A DNA stretch of 8,690 bases from BOG-908 sp964242035. Its GTDB lineage: Bacteria; Pseudomonadota; Alphaproteobacteria; Acetobacterales; Acetobacteraceae. The stretch is from the NCBI GenBank assembly GCA_964242035.1, contig CAXTCL010000163.1:1-8690 (forward strand). The letters are read 5' to 3'. Shown one piece after another: positions 1-6,503 of this stretch; position 1 is the first letter of the stretch, and every line of letters starts with the position of its first letter. Position numbers and translations under genes: made by a program. The notes under the pieces are model-generated. The model was not told where the DNA came from, ran no database searches, and was given only the letters and a program-made list of their open reading frames with translations.

Positions 1-56
1 CGGTCCTGCCAGCATCCCAGAAGGCGGCTTGAGCGCGCGTCGTCATTGATGCTCGG

Positions 57-103
57 GAAAAACATTTTTGTGCTTCTTTTTTTCAAAAAGAAGGCCTTGC
101 CTT
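57..103 (-). repeat. AT-rich hairpin repeat, copy 1 (behind the OmpA-domain gene)
   Basis: This is one of five related intergenic repeats in the window. Read on the minus strand it runs from AAGGCAAGGCCTT into a T-run, an A-run, GAAGC and then an A-rich/T-rich tail. Two stems are visible: AAGGC (91-95) with GCCTT (99-103), and CTTCTTTTT (73-81) with AAAAAGAAG (85-93). They share bases 91-93, so they exclude each other. It begins 9 bases beyond the stop codon of the minus-strand OmpA-domain gene, in the same orientation relative to that gene as copy 2 is to the DUF1501 gene. The similarity is seen directly; its role in ending transcription is inferred. Confidence 0.85.
85..103 (-). terminator. 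Probable intrinsic terminator of the OmpA-domain gene
   Basis: On the minus strand a 5-bp stem AAGGC/GCCTT with loop AAG is followed by C and five T residues. The stem starts 9 bases after the stop codon. The shape fits a Rho-independent terminator, although the stem is short. A competing AT-rich hairpin (73-93) overlaps its 3' arm. Confidence 0.5.
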
Positions 104-112
104 ACCCTGCCA

Positions 113-499
113 TCAGTTGGACAGCGAAATCTCCACGCGGCGGCTTTCCACGCCTGGGTCGTTTCCTGTCTGGCCACGGCCCTGCTGCGTTATGCGTGAT
201 GGGCTTACGCCGTCTGCAATCAACCCGTCGGCCACGGCGCGCGCGCGTTGCTGAGACAGCTTCACGTCGTCCGGCCGGCTGCCAGCGCTGTCCGTGTAGC
301 CGCGAACCAGCACGCCCTTGCCTGGCGCCGCCTTGGCCACGGCGGCGACCTGCGCCACCACATCGACCGCCGCCGGCTCGAGCGCCGACGAACGTTCTGT
401 GAAGAAGACCACGAAACCGGGCGGCTGACCGCCGCTGCCGGCGGTCGTGGCGCAGGACCCGAGCGCCAGCAGTAACGTTACGTTGAGAAGTCGGCGCAT
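113..499 (-). CDS. OmpA-domain (peptidoglycan-binding) lipoprotein
   Basis: The 128-residue product is a short lipoprotein. Its signal peptide is MRRLLNVTLLLALGSC, with lipobox LGSC and the acylated cysteine at residue 16. The rest is almost entirely one OmpA C-terminal domain (about 29-128). Family hallmarks are GYTDSAGS (67-74), KLSQQRARAV (80-89) and the closing ESRRVEI. D70 and R85 are 15 residues apart, as are the two residues that bind diaminopimelate in Acinetobacter OmpA (D271, R286), so peptidoglycan binding is likely. The protein probably tethers the outer membrane to the wall, as Pal does, but it lacks the long linker of Pal and is unusually compact. The start is supported by AAGGAG at 505-510 on the minus strand, 5 bases before the ATG. 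It lies 41 bases downstream of the DUF6481-type gene and may be co-transcribed with it. A direct role in Tol-Pal is not shown. Confidence 0.9.
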   Translation of the reverse strand: MRRLLNVTLLLALGSCATTAGSGGQPPGFVVFFTERSSALEPAAVDVVAQVAAVAKAAPGKGVLVRGYTDSAGSRPDDVKLSQQRARAVADGLIADGVSPSRITQQGRGQTGNDPGVESRRVEISLSN

Positions 500-540
500 G
501 GTCTCTCCTTGGGGAACGGTCTGGGGTGCCCTGACGCGTA

Positions 541-906
541 TCAGCGCCTGGCTTTACGGGCGGCGTAGCGCGCATCACGCGCGGCCTGTTGCTCGGCCTT
601 GCGCTGCAGGTCTTTCGCGGCCTGCTCGATGGCGAGGCGTGCTTCCTCCGCCGCCCGCGCCTGCGCTTCCAGCTCGCGCGCTGCCTGCTCGGCCGCCTGC
701 TTGGCCGCTTCGGCCTCCCGTATGGTGCGTCGCTCGGCGGCGCGTATCTCGCGCGCTTCGGCAATGGCCAGGCGCTCGGCCGCCCGGGCCAGCACGGCCG
801 GATCGTCCGGCGCCGGCTTGGCCTTGAACTTCTCCAGCAGCACCTGCTTGGCCTTCGCCGAGGCATTCTGCCGCTCGTTGAACATATTGTCCTTGAAGAC
901 ACCCAT
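541..906 (-). CDS. DUF6481-type small charged helical protein
   Basis: The 121-residue product begins MGVFKDNMFNERQNASAKAK and ends AARDARYAARKARR. The N-terminal NERQNASAKAK...LLEKFKAKPAPDDPAV and the C-terminal ARDARYAARKAR are hallmarks I associate with DUF6481, a family of unknown function. Residues of about 40-110 are almost only Ala, Glu, Arg, Lys and Gln in a heptad-like pattern, so a long helix or coiled coil is expected. There is no signal peptide or membrane segment, hence a cytoplasmic protein. The frame stays open to 1074, but the extra 56 residues look like untranslated leader and family homology starts at this ATG, so I chose 906. No strong Shine-Dalgarno is visible before it. 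The basic tail could bind nucleic acid, but that is speculation. It is the first gene of a possible two-gene unit with the OmpA-domain lipoprotein. Confidence 0.82.
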   Translation of the reverse strand: MGVFKDNMFNERQNASAKAKQVLLEKFKAKPAPDDPAVLARAAERLAIAEAREIRAAERRTIREAEAAKQAAEQAARELEAQARAAEEARLAIEQAAKDLQRKAEQQAARDARYAARKARR

Positions 907-1103
907 CGTCGTCGGCTGGTCCCATCCTGTTGTGCCGGGCTCATACCACGGCCCGGCGGCTTGGCACACCTTCGGTGGCAGCCGGCAGCCATGATTGCGG
1001 TCCGGGGCTCCGGTCTCGAGGAAGCGGCACATACACGTAATAGTTGCACGAAGCTGTGCCGCATGCTTCAACACGTTACGGTATCAAAAGGGTTCTGCGT
1101 GGT
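907..1103. promoter_or_regulatory. Divergent intergenic region between the DUF6481-type and DUF1800 genes
   Basis: These 197 bases separate two genes that point away from each other, so promoters for both must lie here or inside the neighbouring ends. I looked for paired -35/-10 boxes on both strands and found none convincing; TTGCAC at 1044-1049 has no good -10 at the expected distance. AAAAGGG at 1086-1092, 11 bases before the DUF1800 ATG, is a weak ribosome-binding candidate. The region has no RNA gene or conserved small ORF that I can recognise. Confidence 0.45.
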
Positions 1104-2618
1104 ATGAAGTATTCAGGCTTTCGCCTCAGGGCGGCTCTTCTGGTTATTACCGCCGCACTTGCCGCGTCACCGGCCGGCGCGCAGACCGCGCTCACCCGCA
1201 ACCAGGTTCAGCATCTCCTGCGGCGCTTCGCCTTCTCCGCGCCGCCTGCCGCCGTCACCGCCACGCTCGCATCGGGTATCGCACCCTGGGTGGCCGCGCA
1301 GGAGAACTGGTCCGCGCTGGACGACAGCAACACGGGGCTGGAAACCCTGCCGACCGCGCTCGTGGGCGGCGGCTACCCGGACTGGAACATCTTCGAACGC
1401 GCGGTGATGCAGCACATGCTGCTCACGCCGCGGCAGTTGCAGGCCAAGATGGAGCTGCACTGGCTGGACCATTTCGCCGTCGGCCTGGAGAAGGTCGGCG
1501 ATCCGGCCATCATGTATCATTACGACCAGACGGTGCGCGCCAATGCGCTGGGCAATTTCGAAACGCTGCTCACGGCGGTGGCGCAGGAGCCGGCCATGCT
1601 GATCTGGCTGGACAACAACAACAACGCAGGTCCCGTCGCCAACGAGAACTTCGCCCGCGAGTGCATGCAGCTCTACACGATGGGGCTATACCAGCTCGGC
1701 GATGACGGCGCGCCGCTGCTGGGTGCCACCGGCGCGCCGCTCGCGAACTACAGCCAGCCCGAGGTGCAGGAAGTTGCCAAGGCGATCACCGGCTACAGCG
1801 TCTCGGTCGATTGGACCGACAACAACCCTCAGACCCGGTTCTCCGTCCAATATGTCCCGTCGAACCACTACACGGGAACGCTGCATTTCTTCGGCCGCAC
1901 GCAGGCCATCCCGAACGACGCGACGGCGATTGCCGCCGTCATGCATGTGATCGCCAGGCGGCCGGCGGTGGCGCCCTTCATGGCCACCGAACTGCTGCAG
2001 CGTTTCGTGACCGAACACCCGAGCCAGGCCTATGTCAGCAACATCGCCGCGGTCTGGCGCGCGACGCAGGACAAGCCCGACCAGATCGCCCAGGTGATAA
2101 CCGCGATCGTAAACGACCCTGAGTTCCTTACCAGCTATCACGACATGGGCAGGCAGCCTGCCGAACTGGTGCTGGACACGCTACGTGCCCTGCCGGGTGC
2201 CATGCAGCTCACCGCGGAGACCACGCCAGGCAGCTCGCTGCTTTGGGAACTAAGCAGCCTGGGACAGCAGCTTTTCTATTCGCCAAGCGTGTTCTCGTTC
2301 TACCGGCCGGGCGCGCTGAACGCGCTGACCAACACGGGTAGCCTGCTCAGCCGCACCGGCGTGTTCGCCAACATTACCAACGCGGACCCGGCGAACCCCT
2401 ATACCGACACCTATGTCGACATTCCCGGCTTGCGCACCGCGATGGGTGTCACGCACGCTGCGGGCATTGCCACGTATCTGCTGGACGCGCTGCTGGACGG
2501 CGGCTCGCCCGCGCAGCAGAAGCTGATCGCCGGCTATCTGGGCGCCACGCCGAGCGACAACCAATTGCGCGGCGCGATCTGGCTGATCCTCAACTCTCCT
2601 GACTATGCGGTGAACTAA
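1104..2618 (+). CDS. DUF1800 family exported protein
   Basis: The 504-residue product starts with a clean Sec signal peptide: basic residues in MKYSGFRLR, a hydrophobic core and a likely cut after AGA at about residue 26. The rest matches DUF1800 (PF08811) along its length. Landmarks are LLRRFAFSAP (about 39-48), the helix pair around MELHWLDHFAVG (about 116-127), the signature NENFARECMQLYTMGL (about 180-195), EVAKAITGYS (about 223-232), and the C-terminal GQQLFYSPSVF segment near 387 that precedes the last helices. The molecular function of DUF1800 is not established; these proteins are exported and are typically encoded next to a DUF1501 protein, as here. The next gene starts one base after the stop, implying translational coupling. 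An in-frame TTG at 1044 would add 20 residues before the signal peptide and is less likely. The hydrophobic N-terminus and full family length make the call firm; the role remains unknown. Confidence 0.93.
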   Translation: MKYSGFRLRAALLVITAALAASPAGAQTALTRNQVQHLLRRFAFSAPPAAVTATLASGIAPWVAAQENWSALDDSNTGLETLPTALVGGGYPDWNIFERAVMQHMLLTPRQLQAKMELHWLDHFAVGLEKVGDPAIMYHYDQTVRANALGNFETLLTAVAQEPAMLIWLDNNNNAGPVANENFARECMQLYTMGLYQLGDDGAPLLGATGAPLANYSQPEVQEVAKAITGYSVSVDWTDNNPQTRFSVQYVPSNHYTGTLHFFGRTQAIPNDATAIAAVMHVIARRPAVAPFMATELLQRFVTEHPSQAYVSNIAAVWRATQDKPDQIAQVITAIVNDPEFLTSYHDMGRQPAELVLDTLRALPGAMQLTAETTPGSSLLWELSSLGQQLFYSPSVFSFYRPGALNALTNTGSLLSRTGVFANITNADPANPYTDTYVDIPGLRTAMGVTHAAGIATYLLDALLDGGSPAQQKLIAGYLGATPSDNQLRGAIWLILNSPDYAVN

Positions 2619-2619
2619 C

Positions 2620-3885
2620 ATGATAAATCGCCGGAACGTCCTGCGCGGCCTGGGCGGCATCGCCATCGCACCCACGTTCTTCCAGAGCATCGCCGCGGCC
2701 GAGACCGCTCCCACAGGCACGATCGTCGTCTGCATCTTGCTGGCTGGCGGCAATGACGGGCTGAACACCGTGGTGCCGCTGAAGCAATACGGCGCGTATA
2801 ACAGGCTGCGCACGCCGGCGCCGGCGCCGCAGAACCTGGCACTCGCCTACACCCAGGCTGCCTTGCAGCCGCTCGCCTTCAACAGCACGCCATCCACGCC
2901 GCCTGGCCTGGCCACCGAATACGCCTTCGCGCCTGGTATGGACGCCATGCGGCTGCTCTACGCCGGCGGCAACCTCGCGGTGGTGGCGGGCGTGGGCCTG
3001 CCGAAAGCCGAGACTAACCCGCTCAGCCATGAGAACGGCCAGTGGGACTGGCTGACCGGGCAGATCAACGTCGCCAGCACGCCGAGCATGGGCTGGCTCG
3101 GTCTGGCACTGGACAACGCCGCCGCCGGCGGCCTCGGGCCCACCGTCTCGCTCGGCGGCGCCGTCCCGCTGATCTCCGGCAAGAAGAACCCAGGTCTGGT
3201 GATCAACCCGCCAATGGATTATTTCGGCGTGTCCTACGGCAGCACGGACACCTACAACCGCCTGGTCTCCACCTACCACCAGATCGGCATCCTTCCTGCT
3301 GCCAACAGCACTTCCGCCTACAACCAGTCGCAGTTGCAGGAGGCGCTGGCCGACATCGGGACGATCCACAGCTACGCGAAGCACGAGCAGCCCAAAGCCT
3401 ACGCGACGAACACCTACCTCGATTACCAGCTGCGCGATATCGGCCGCCTTATCGTGGCGGGCGCCGGCATACGCGGGTTCTACGCCGTACAGGGCGGCTT
3501 CGACACGCATGGCGAGCAGATACTCAGCCATCCGACGTTGCTTCGGCAGCTCAGCGAGTCGCTGGCGCAGTTCTACGGCTACCTGCAGGAAGAAGGCGTC
3601 TCGAAAAACGTGGTTGTCATGACGATGTCCGATTTCGGCCGCCGTCCTGCGGCCAACCTGGATTTCGGCACGGACCATGGCGGGTCCAGCGTCAGTTTTG
3701 TGCTGGGCGACGCGGTGAAAGGCGGCGTATACGGGGCGTATCCAAGCCTGACGCGGTTCGACGTGAACGGGAACTTGGCGCTTAGCGTGGATTTCCGCAA
3801 TGTGCTTAGCGATCTTATTGGCAGGATGGGCGGGAATGCGGGGGCGGTGCTTGGGGAGGTTTGGCCTCGGATCGGGTTTTTGTAG
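2620..3885 (+). CDS. DUF1501 family exported protein, Tat-type signal
   Basis: The 421-residue product opens with MINRRNVLRGLGG, a twin-arginine motif (R4, R5) followed by a short hydrophobic stretch ending near SIAAAE, so Tat export is likely. It carries the DUF1501 (PF07394) landmarks in order: LLAGGNDGLNTVVP (40-53), a SHENGQWDW segment (136-144) where many relatives have a SHF..Q pattern, GGFDTHGEQ (292-300), TMSDFGRR (335-342), GTDHGG (350-355) and the closing WPRIGFL. DUF1501 is, to my knowledge, grouped with the alkaline phosphatase/sulfatase superfamily, and the Asp/His motifs could hold metal, but no substrate is known. It follows the DUF1800 gene by one base with no separate Shine-Dalgarno of note, so its translation is probably coupled. 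A terminator-like hairpin begins immediately after the stop. The pairing of a Sec-exported DUF1800 with a Tat-exported DUF1501 suggests a joint periplasmic task; this is inference. Confidence 0.93.
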   Translation: MINRRNVLRGLGGIAIAPTFFQSIAAAETAPTGTIVVCILLAGGNDGLNTVVPLKQYGAYNRLRTPAPAPQNLALAYTQAALQPLAFNSTPSTPPGLATEYAFAPGMDAMRLLYAGGNLAVVAGVGLPKAETNPLSHENGQWDWLTGQINVASTPSMGWLGLALDNAAAGGLGPTVSLGGAVPLISGKKNPGLVINPPMDYFGVSYGSTDTYNRLVSTYHQIGILPAANSTSAYNQSQLQEALADIGTIHSYAKHEQPKAYATNTYLDYQLRDIGRLIVAGAGIRGFYAVQGGFDTHGEQILSHPTLLRQLSESLAQFYGYLQEEGVSKNVVVMTMSDFGRRPAANLDFGTDHGGSSVSFVLGDAVKGGVYGAYPSLTRFDVNGNLALSVDFRNVLSDLIGRMGGNAGAVLGEVWPRIGFL

Positions 3886-3906
3886 GAAGGCAAGGCCTTC
3901 TTTTTT
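3886..3906 (+). terminator. Intrinsic terminator of the DUF1800-DUF1501 operon
   Basis: Immediately after the stop codon a perfect 6-bp stem GAAGGC (3886-3891) / GCCTTC (3895-3900), loop AAG, is followed directly by six T residues (3901-3906). This is the canonical Rho-independent shape, though with a short stem. It is the first part of repeat copy 2, and its 3' arm is shared with a second, AT-rich hairpin (3897-3918). Confidence 0.65.
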
Positions 3907-3941
3907 GAAAAAAAGAAGCAAAAAACTTTTACTACCCCGCA
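3886..3941 (+). repeat. AT-rich hairpin repeat, copy 2
   Basis: This is the clearest copy of the family. It consists of the GAAGGC/GCCTTC hairpin, then CTTCTTTTTT (3897-3906) facing AAAAAAGAAG (3909-3918), then CAAAAAACTTTT and a CCCCGCA end. The last part, 3925-3941, matches 6935-6951 of copy 5 at 15 of 17 positions, so the family extends beyond the hairpins. It abuts the DUF1501 stop codon. Copy 3 lies about 60 bases further on in the opposite orientation. Confidence 0.85.
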
Positions 3942-3944
3942 CTT

Positions 3945-3959
3945 GCACCAGCCTGGTGC
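3945..3959. other. Perfect 15-base palindrome between inverted repeat copies
   Basis: GCACCAG (3945-3951) and CTGGTGC (3953-3959) are exact reverse complements around a single C. The site sits between repeat copies 2 and 3, which point towards each other. It could be a protein-binding half-site pair or the linker hairpin of a composite repeat; the sequence alone does not decide. No T-run follows, so it is not a standard terminator. Confidence 0.5.
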
Positions 3960-3997
3960 TTCAGAAAAGGCACGACTGCTGAAACGTCGTTAGGAAC

Positions 3998-4040
3998 GAA
4001 AGTTTTTTGCTTCTTTCTTTCAAAAAAGAAGGCCTTGCTT
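3998..4040 (-). repeat. AT-rich hairpin repeat, copy 3 (inverted against copy 2)
   Basis: Read on the minus strand this copy matches copy 2 almost base for base over about 40 bases: GCAAGGCCTTC, T-run, GAAAGAAAGAAGC, A-run, CTTTC. The hairpin is CTTCTTTCTTT against AAAAAAGAAG with one mismatch. The first terminator stem seen in copies 1 and 2 is damaged here by loss of one G. No minus-strand gene ends here. Instead the copy lies in the leader of the plus-strand dihydroorotase gene, and possible upstream starts of that gene (TTG 4035, ATG 4050) overlap or touch it. Confidence 0.85.
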
Positions 4041-4073
4041 CCTTTCGCTATGCGGCCGAAAAGTCGCGTCCTC

Positions 4074-5396
4074 ATGCCAGAGCATTACGACCTCCTGATA
4101 CGCGGCGGCACAGCCGTGACACCCTGGGGCGAAACCCAAACCGACCTCGGCGCGCGAGGCGGCCGCATCATCACCCTGGCCGCTGCGGCGTCCGACACTG
4201 CCGAGGTTACGCTGAACGCGAGCCATCTGCACGTGCTTCCCGGCCTCATCGATCCGCACGTGCATCTGCGCGACCCGGGCGATGCGAGCGTAGAGAGCAT
4301 CCCCACCGGCACGCGCGCGGCGGTGCTTGGTGGTATCGCCACCGTGTTCGACATGCCGAACACCGCGCCGGCGATCACCAGCGCCGACACGCTTGCGTGG
4401 AAACAGGCCTATGTTCCCGAACATAGCTACTGTGATTTCGGCATCTACATCGGCGCCACGCGCGGCAACACGCCGGAATTGGCCACCCTGGAGCATGCGC
4501 CTGGCGTCTGCGCGATCAAGCTGTTCGCGGGCAGCTCGACCGGCGACCTGATGATCGAGGACGATACGGGGATTGAGGCGGTCATGCGCTCCGGCAACCG
4601 ACGCATCGCCTTTCATTCCGAGGACGAATACCGGCTGCAGGCGCGCCGGGCGTTGTTCCACGTTGGCGAGCCATACGCCCGCCACATGGAATGGCGCGAT
4701 GCGGAATGCGCGGCACTTGGCACGCGGCGCATCATCGCCCTCGCCCGCAAGACCGGCCGGCCGGCGCATATCGTGCACGTCTCCACGGCGGAGGAGTTTG
4801 ACTTCCTGCGCGACCATCGCGACATCGCCACCGCAGAGGTGCTGGTGAACCACCTCACCCAGATCGGCCCCGAATGCTACGAGCAGCTTGGCGCCTACGC
4901 GGTGATGAACCCGCCGATACGCACGCGTCGGCATTTCGAGGCGGCATGGGCGGCTGTGCAGGACGGTAGGGTGGACACGATCGGGTCCGACCACGCGCCG
5001 CACTCGCATGCCGCAAAGGCGCGGCCGTGGCCAGACACCGCGGCGGGGCTGACCGGCGTGCAGACGGCGGTGCCGGTCATGCTGGATCACGTCAATGCGG
5101 GCCGGCTCGGCCTGGCACGCCTGGTTGACCTGATGGCGGCGGGACCGGCGCGTGTGTATGGCGCGGTCACCAAGGGCCGAATCGCGGCCGGCTACGATGC
5201 GGACTTCACGCTGGTGGATCTGGGCCGCCGCCGCACGATCGAGAACGACTGGATAGCCACGCCCGCCGGATGGACCCCCTTCCACGGCAAGCAGGTGCAA
5301 GGCTGGCCGACGGCGACGATCGTCAGAGGCAATGTCGTGATGCAGGATGATGAGGTGCTCGGAGCGCCTATCGGCCGCCTGGCGACGTTCAGGTAG
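4074..5396 (+). CDS. pyrC: Dihydroorotase (PRK09060-type, cyclic amidohydrolase family)
   Basis: The 440-residue product should interconvert N-carbamoyl-aspartate and dihydroorotate in cytoplasmic pyrimidine synthesis. The amidohydrolase metal site is visible: HVHLRDPG (H62, H64, with substrate-type R66), K149 in CAIKLFAGSSTG (candidate carboxylated lysine), H181 in HSEDEYR, H235 in HIVHVSTAEE, and D306 in IGSDHAPH. MPNT (N96) and NPPIR (N279) are typical of dihydroorotases rather than hydantoinases. The C-terminus GYDADFTLVDL...GWTPFHGK completes the small beta domain. The frame is open to TTG 4035 and contains ATG 4050, but MPEHYDLLIRGG at 4074 is where relatives normally start. No strong Shine-Dalgarno stands before any of them. 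The gene is not beside other pyr genes. The exact specificity (an allantoinase-like or hydantoinase-like activity is possible) and the symbol are less certain than the family. Repeat copy 4 follows the stop at once. Confidence 0.88.
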   Translation: MPEHYDLLIRGGTAVTPWGETQTDLGARGGRIITLAAAASDTAEVTLNASHLHVLPGLIDPHVHLRDPGDASVESIPTGTRAAVLGGIATVFDMPNTAPAITSADTLAWKQAYVPEHSYCDFGIYIGATRGNTPELATLEHAPGVCAIKLFAGSSTGDLMIEDDTGIEAVMRSGNRRIAFHSEDEYRLQARRALFHVGEPYARHMEWRDAECAALGTRRIIALARKTGRPAHIVHVSTAEEFDFLRDHRDIATAEVLVNHLTQIGPECYEQLGAYAVMNPPIRTRRHFEAAWAAVQDGRVDTIGSDHAPHSHAAKARPWPDTAAGLTGVQTAVPVMLDHVNAGRLGLARLVDLMAAGPARVYGAVTKGRIAAGYDADFTLVDLGRRRTIENDWIATPAGWTPFHGKQVQGWPTATIVRGNVVMQDDEVLGAPIGRLATFR

Positions 5397-5442
5397 CAAA
5401 AGAATTTTGATTCTTTTTTTCAGAAAAGAACGCGCTTTCTTG
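5397..5442 (-). repeat. AT-rich hairpin repeat, copy 4 (diverged)
   Basis: This copy starts directly after the dihydroorotase stop codon, in the opposite orientation relative to the gene compared with copies 1 and 2. On the plus strand AAAAGAAT (5398-5405) pairs with ATTCTTTT (5410-5417) around TTTG and runs into further T residues. The alternative pairing is TTCTTTT (5411-5417) with AAAAGAA (5424-5430). The two share an arm and exclude each other. Relative to copy 2 it has a short insertion near the GCAAG end. It may end dihydroorotase transcription, but the AT-only stem would be weak. Confidence 0.7.
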
Positions 5443-5467
5443 CTTCGTGCTAGACCCCGCGCAACCA

Positions 5468-5475
5468 AGAGGAAG
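5468..5475 (+). promoter_or_regulatory. Ribosome-binding site of the SDR gene
   Basis: AGAGGAAG lies 8 bases before the ATG at 5484. A second ATG at 5479 sits nearer, in another frame, and reads only ATG CCA TGA, with its stop overlapping the real start. The spacing and the downstream SDR homology favour 5484 as the start. Confidence 0.6.
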
Positions 5476-5483
5476 CATATGCC

Positions 5484-6410
5484 ATGACCGCCTGGACCGC
5501 CGACCGCATCCCTTCCTTGGCCGGCAAGGTCGCCGTCGTGACGGGCTCCACGAACGGCATCGGCTATGAGGCCGCGTTGCAGCTGGCCGCGAACGGCGCC
5601 GAGGTGGTGATGGCGGTGCGCGACACGGCGCGCGGCCAGGCCTGTGCCGCGCGTATACGCGGCGCCCATCCCGAGGCGCGGCTGACGGTCATGGCGCTGG
5701 ATGTGGCGAGCCTGGCGTCGGTGCGAGAGTTCGCCGAGCGTGCGTCGGACACGACACCGCGGCTGGACATACTGATCAACAACGCTGGGCTGGGGCTGCA
5801 ATCGCAGCGCGCGGTGACGGTGGACGGGTTCGAGCGGCAGTTCGCCACTAACCACCTCGGGCCGTTCGCGCTGACCGGCCGGCTGATACCCGCGCTTTTG
5901 CGGGCGCCGAGCCCCCGTGTGGTGGCCATCGCCAGCATCGCGCACCGCCGCGGGCGGATCAATTTCGACGATCTGCAGACCGAGCGGCCGTATAATGGCC
6001 GGGTCGCCTATGGGCAGTCCAAGCTGGCGGACCTTGTCTTCGCGCTGGAGCTGGACCGCCGCGCCAGGCTGGCCGGCTCGCGCCTGGTCAGCGTGGCGGC
6101 ACATCCCGGGGTGTCCACCACCAATTTCATCGCCTCCACCGGCATGCCCGGGCCGGCCGCACGCGTGATCAATCTCGGCATAAGCGTACTTGGGCAGAAT
6201 GCCGCGCGCGGGGCGCTGCCCGGGCTGTATGCGGCCACGATGCCGGATGTGGTTGGCGGGCAGTATTGGGGCCCGAACGGGTTGCTCGAGGTACGCGGCG
6301 CCCCGGCATTGGCACAGATATCGCCACATGCGCTGGACCGCGTCACCTGGGAGCGGCTCTGGGCGGTGTCCGAGCAGTTGACCGGCGTCACATACCCGCC
6401 GCTTGGCTGA
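5484..6410 (+). CDS. Short-chain dehydrogenase/reductase (retinol dehydrogenase/PRK06197-like)
   Basis: The 308-residue product is a classical SDR oxidoreductase using NAD(P)(H). The Rossmann motif TGSTNGIG (20-27) binds the cofactor, R46 after the second strand favours NADP(H), D73 sits in the ALDVAS motif, and NNAG is at 99-102. The catalytic set is N123, S151 in IASIAHRRG, Y176 and K180 in YGQSK. The insert INFDDLQTERPYNG between Ser and Tyr, and AAHPGVSTTN after the active site, are typical of the retinol dehydrogenase/WWOX-like branch (PRK06197 in conserved-domain terms). The length fits that branch. There is no signal peptide or membrane anchor, so it is probably cytoplasmic. The substrate cannot be read from the sequence; members act on varied alcohols and ketones, and many are uncharacterised. 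It lies 87 bases behind the dihydroorotase gene with a repeat in between, so co-transcription is uncertain. Confidence 0.92.
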   Translation: MTAWTADRIPSLAGKVAVVTGSTNGIGYEAALQLAANGAEVVMAVRDTARGQACAARIRGAHPEARLTVMALDVASLASVREFAERASDTTPRLDILINNAGLGLQSQRAVTVDGFERQFATNHLGPFALTGRLIPALLRAPSPRVVAIASIAHRRGRINFDDLQTERPYNGRVAYGQSKLADLVFALELDRRARLAGSRLVSVAAHPGVSTTNFIASTGMPGPAARVINLGISVLGQNAARGALPGLYAATMPDVVGGQYWGPNGLLEVRGAPALAQISPHALDRVTWERLWAVSEQLTGVTYPPLG

Positions 6411-6503
6411 GAAATCAGGTTTCCGCCTTGCTCCAGGCTGGCAAATGCGCAAATGCTCGCGCATAACGGCAAGTGTAACGACCGCACGGGGAGCATCGCG
6501 CAA

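Noticed and set aside
46..402. Plus-strand open frame of 118 codons at the left end
   Set aside because: It begins in repeat copy 1 (LLFFKKKALPYP is translated repeat) and then runs antisense to the OmpA-domain gene, giving a Pro/Arg-rich product with no recognisable domain.
907..1074. N-terminal extension of the DUF6481-type gene
   Set aside because: The extra 56 residues are Cys/Pro/Gly-rich and unlike the family. Homology begins at the ATG at 906, and the extension would use up most of the divergent promoter region.
1044..1090. A sigma-70-like promoter (TTGCAC and nearby A/T-rich hexamers)
   Set aside because: No -10 box with acceptable match occurs at 16-18 bases, so I could not support a specific promoter.
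1044..1103. TTG start for the DUF1800 gene
   Set aside because: It would put 20 polar residues before an otherwise typical Sec signal peptide. ATG 1104 places the signal at the N-terminus.
2590..3948. A 452-codon open frame on the minus strand opposite the DUF1501 gene
   Set aside because: It has the same codon-aligned antisense relation to a strongly supported gene. It starts inside repeat copy 2, and its N-terminus is just the translated repeat (LLLFFKKEGLAF).
6420..6503. Short direct repeats (GCAAATG / CGCAAATG) before the hypothetical gene
   Set aside because: Units of 7-8 bases with irregular spacing are expected by chance and show no palindromic or operator-like structure.
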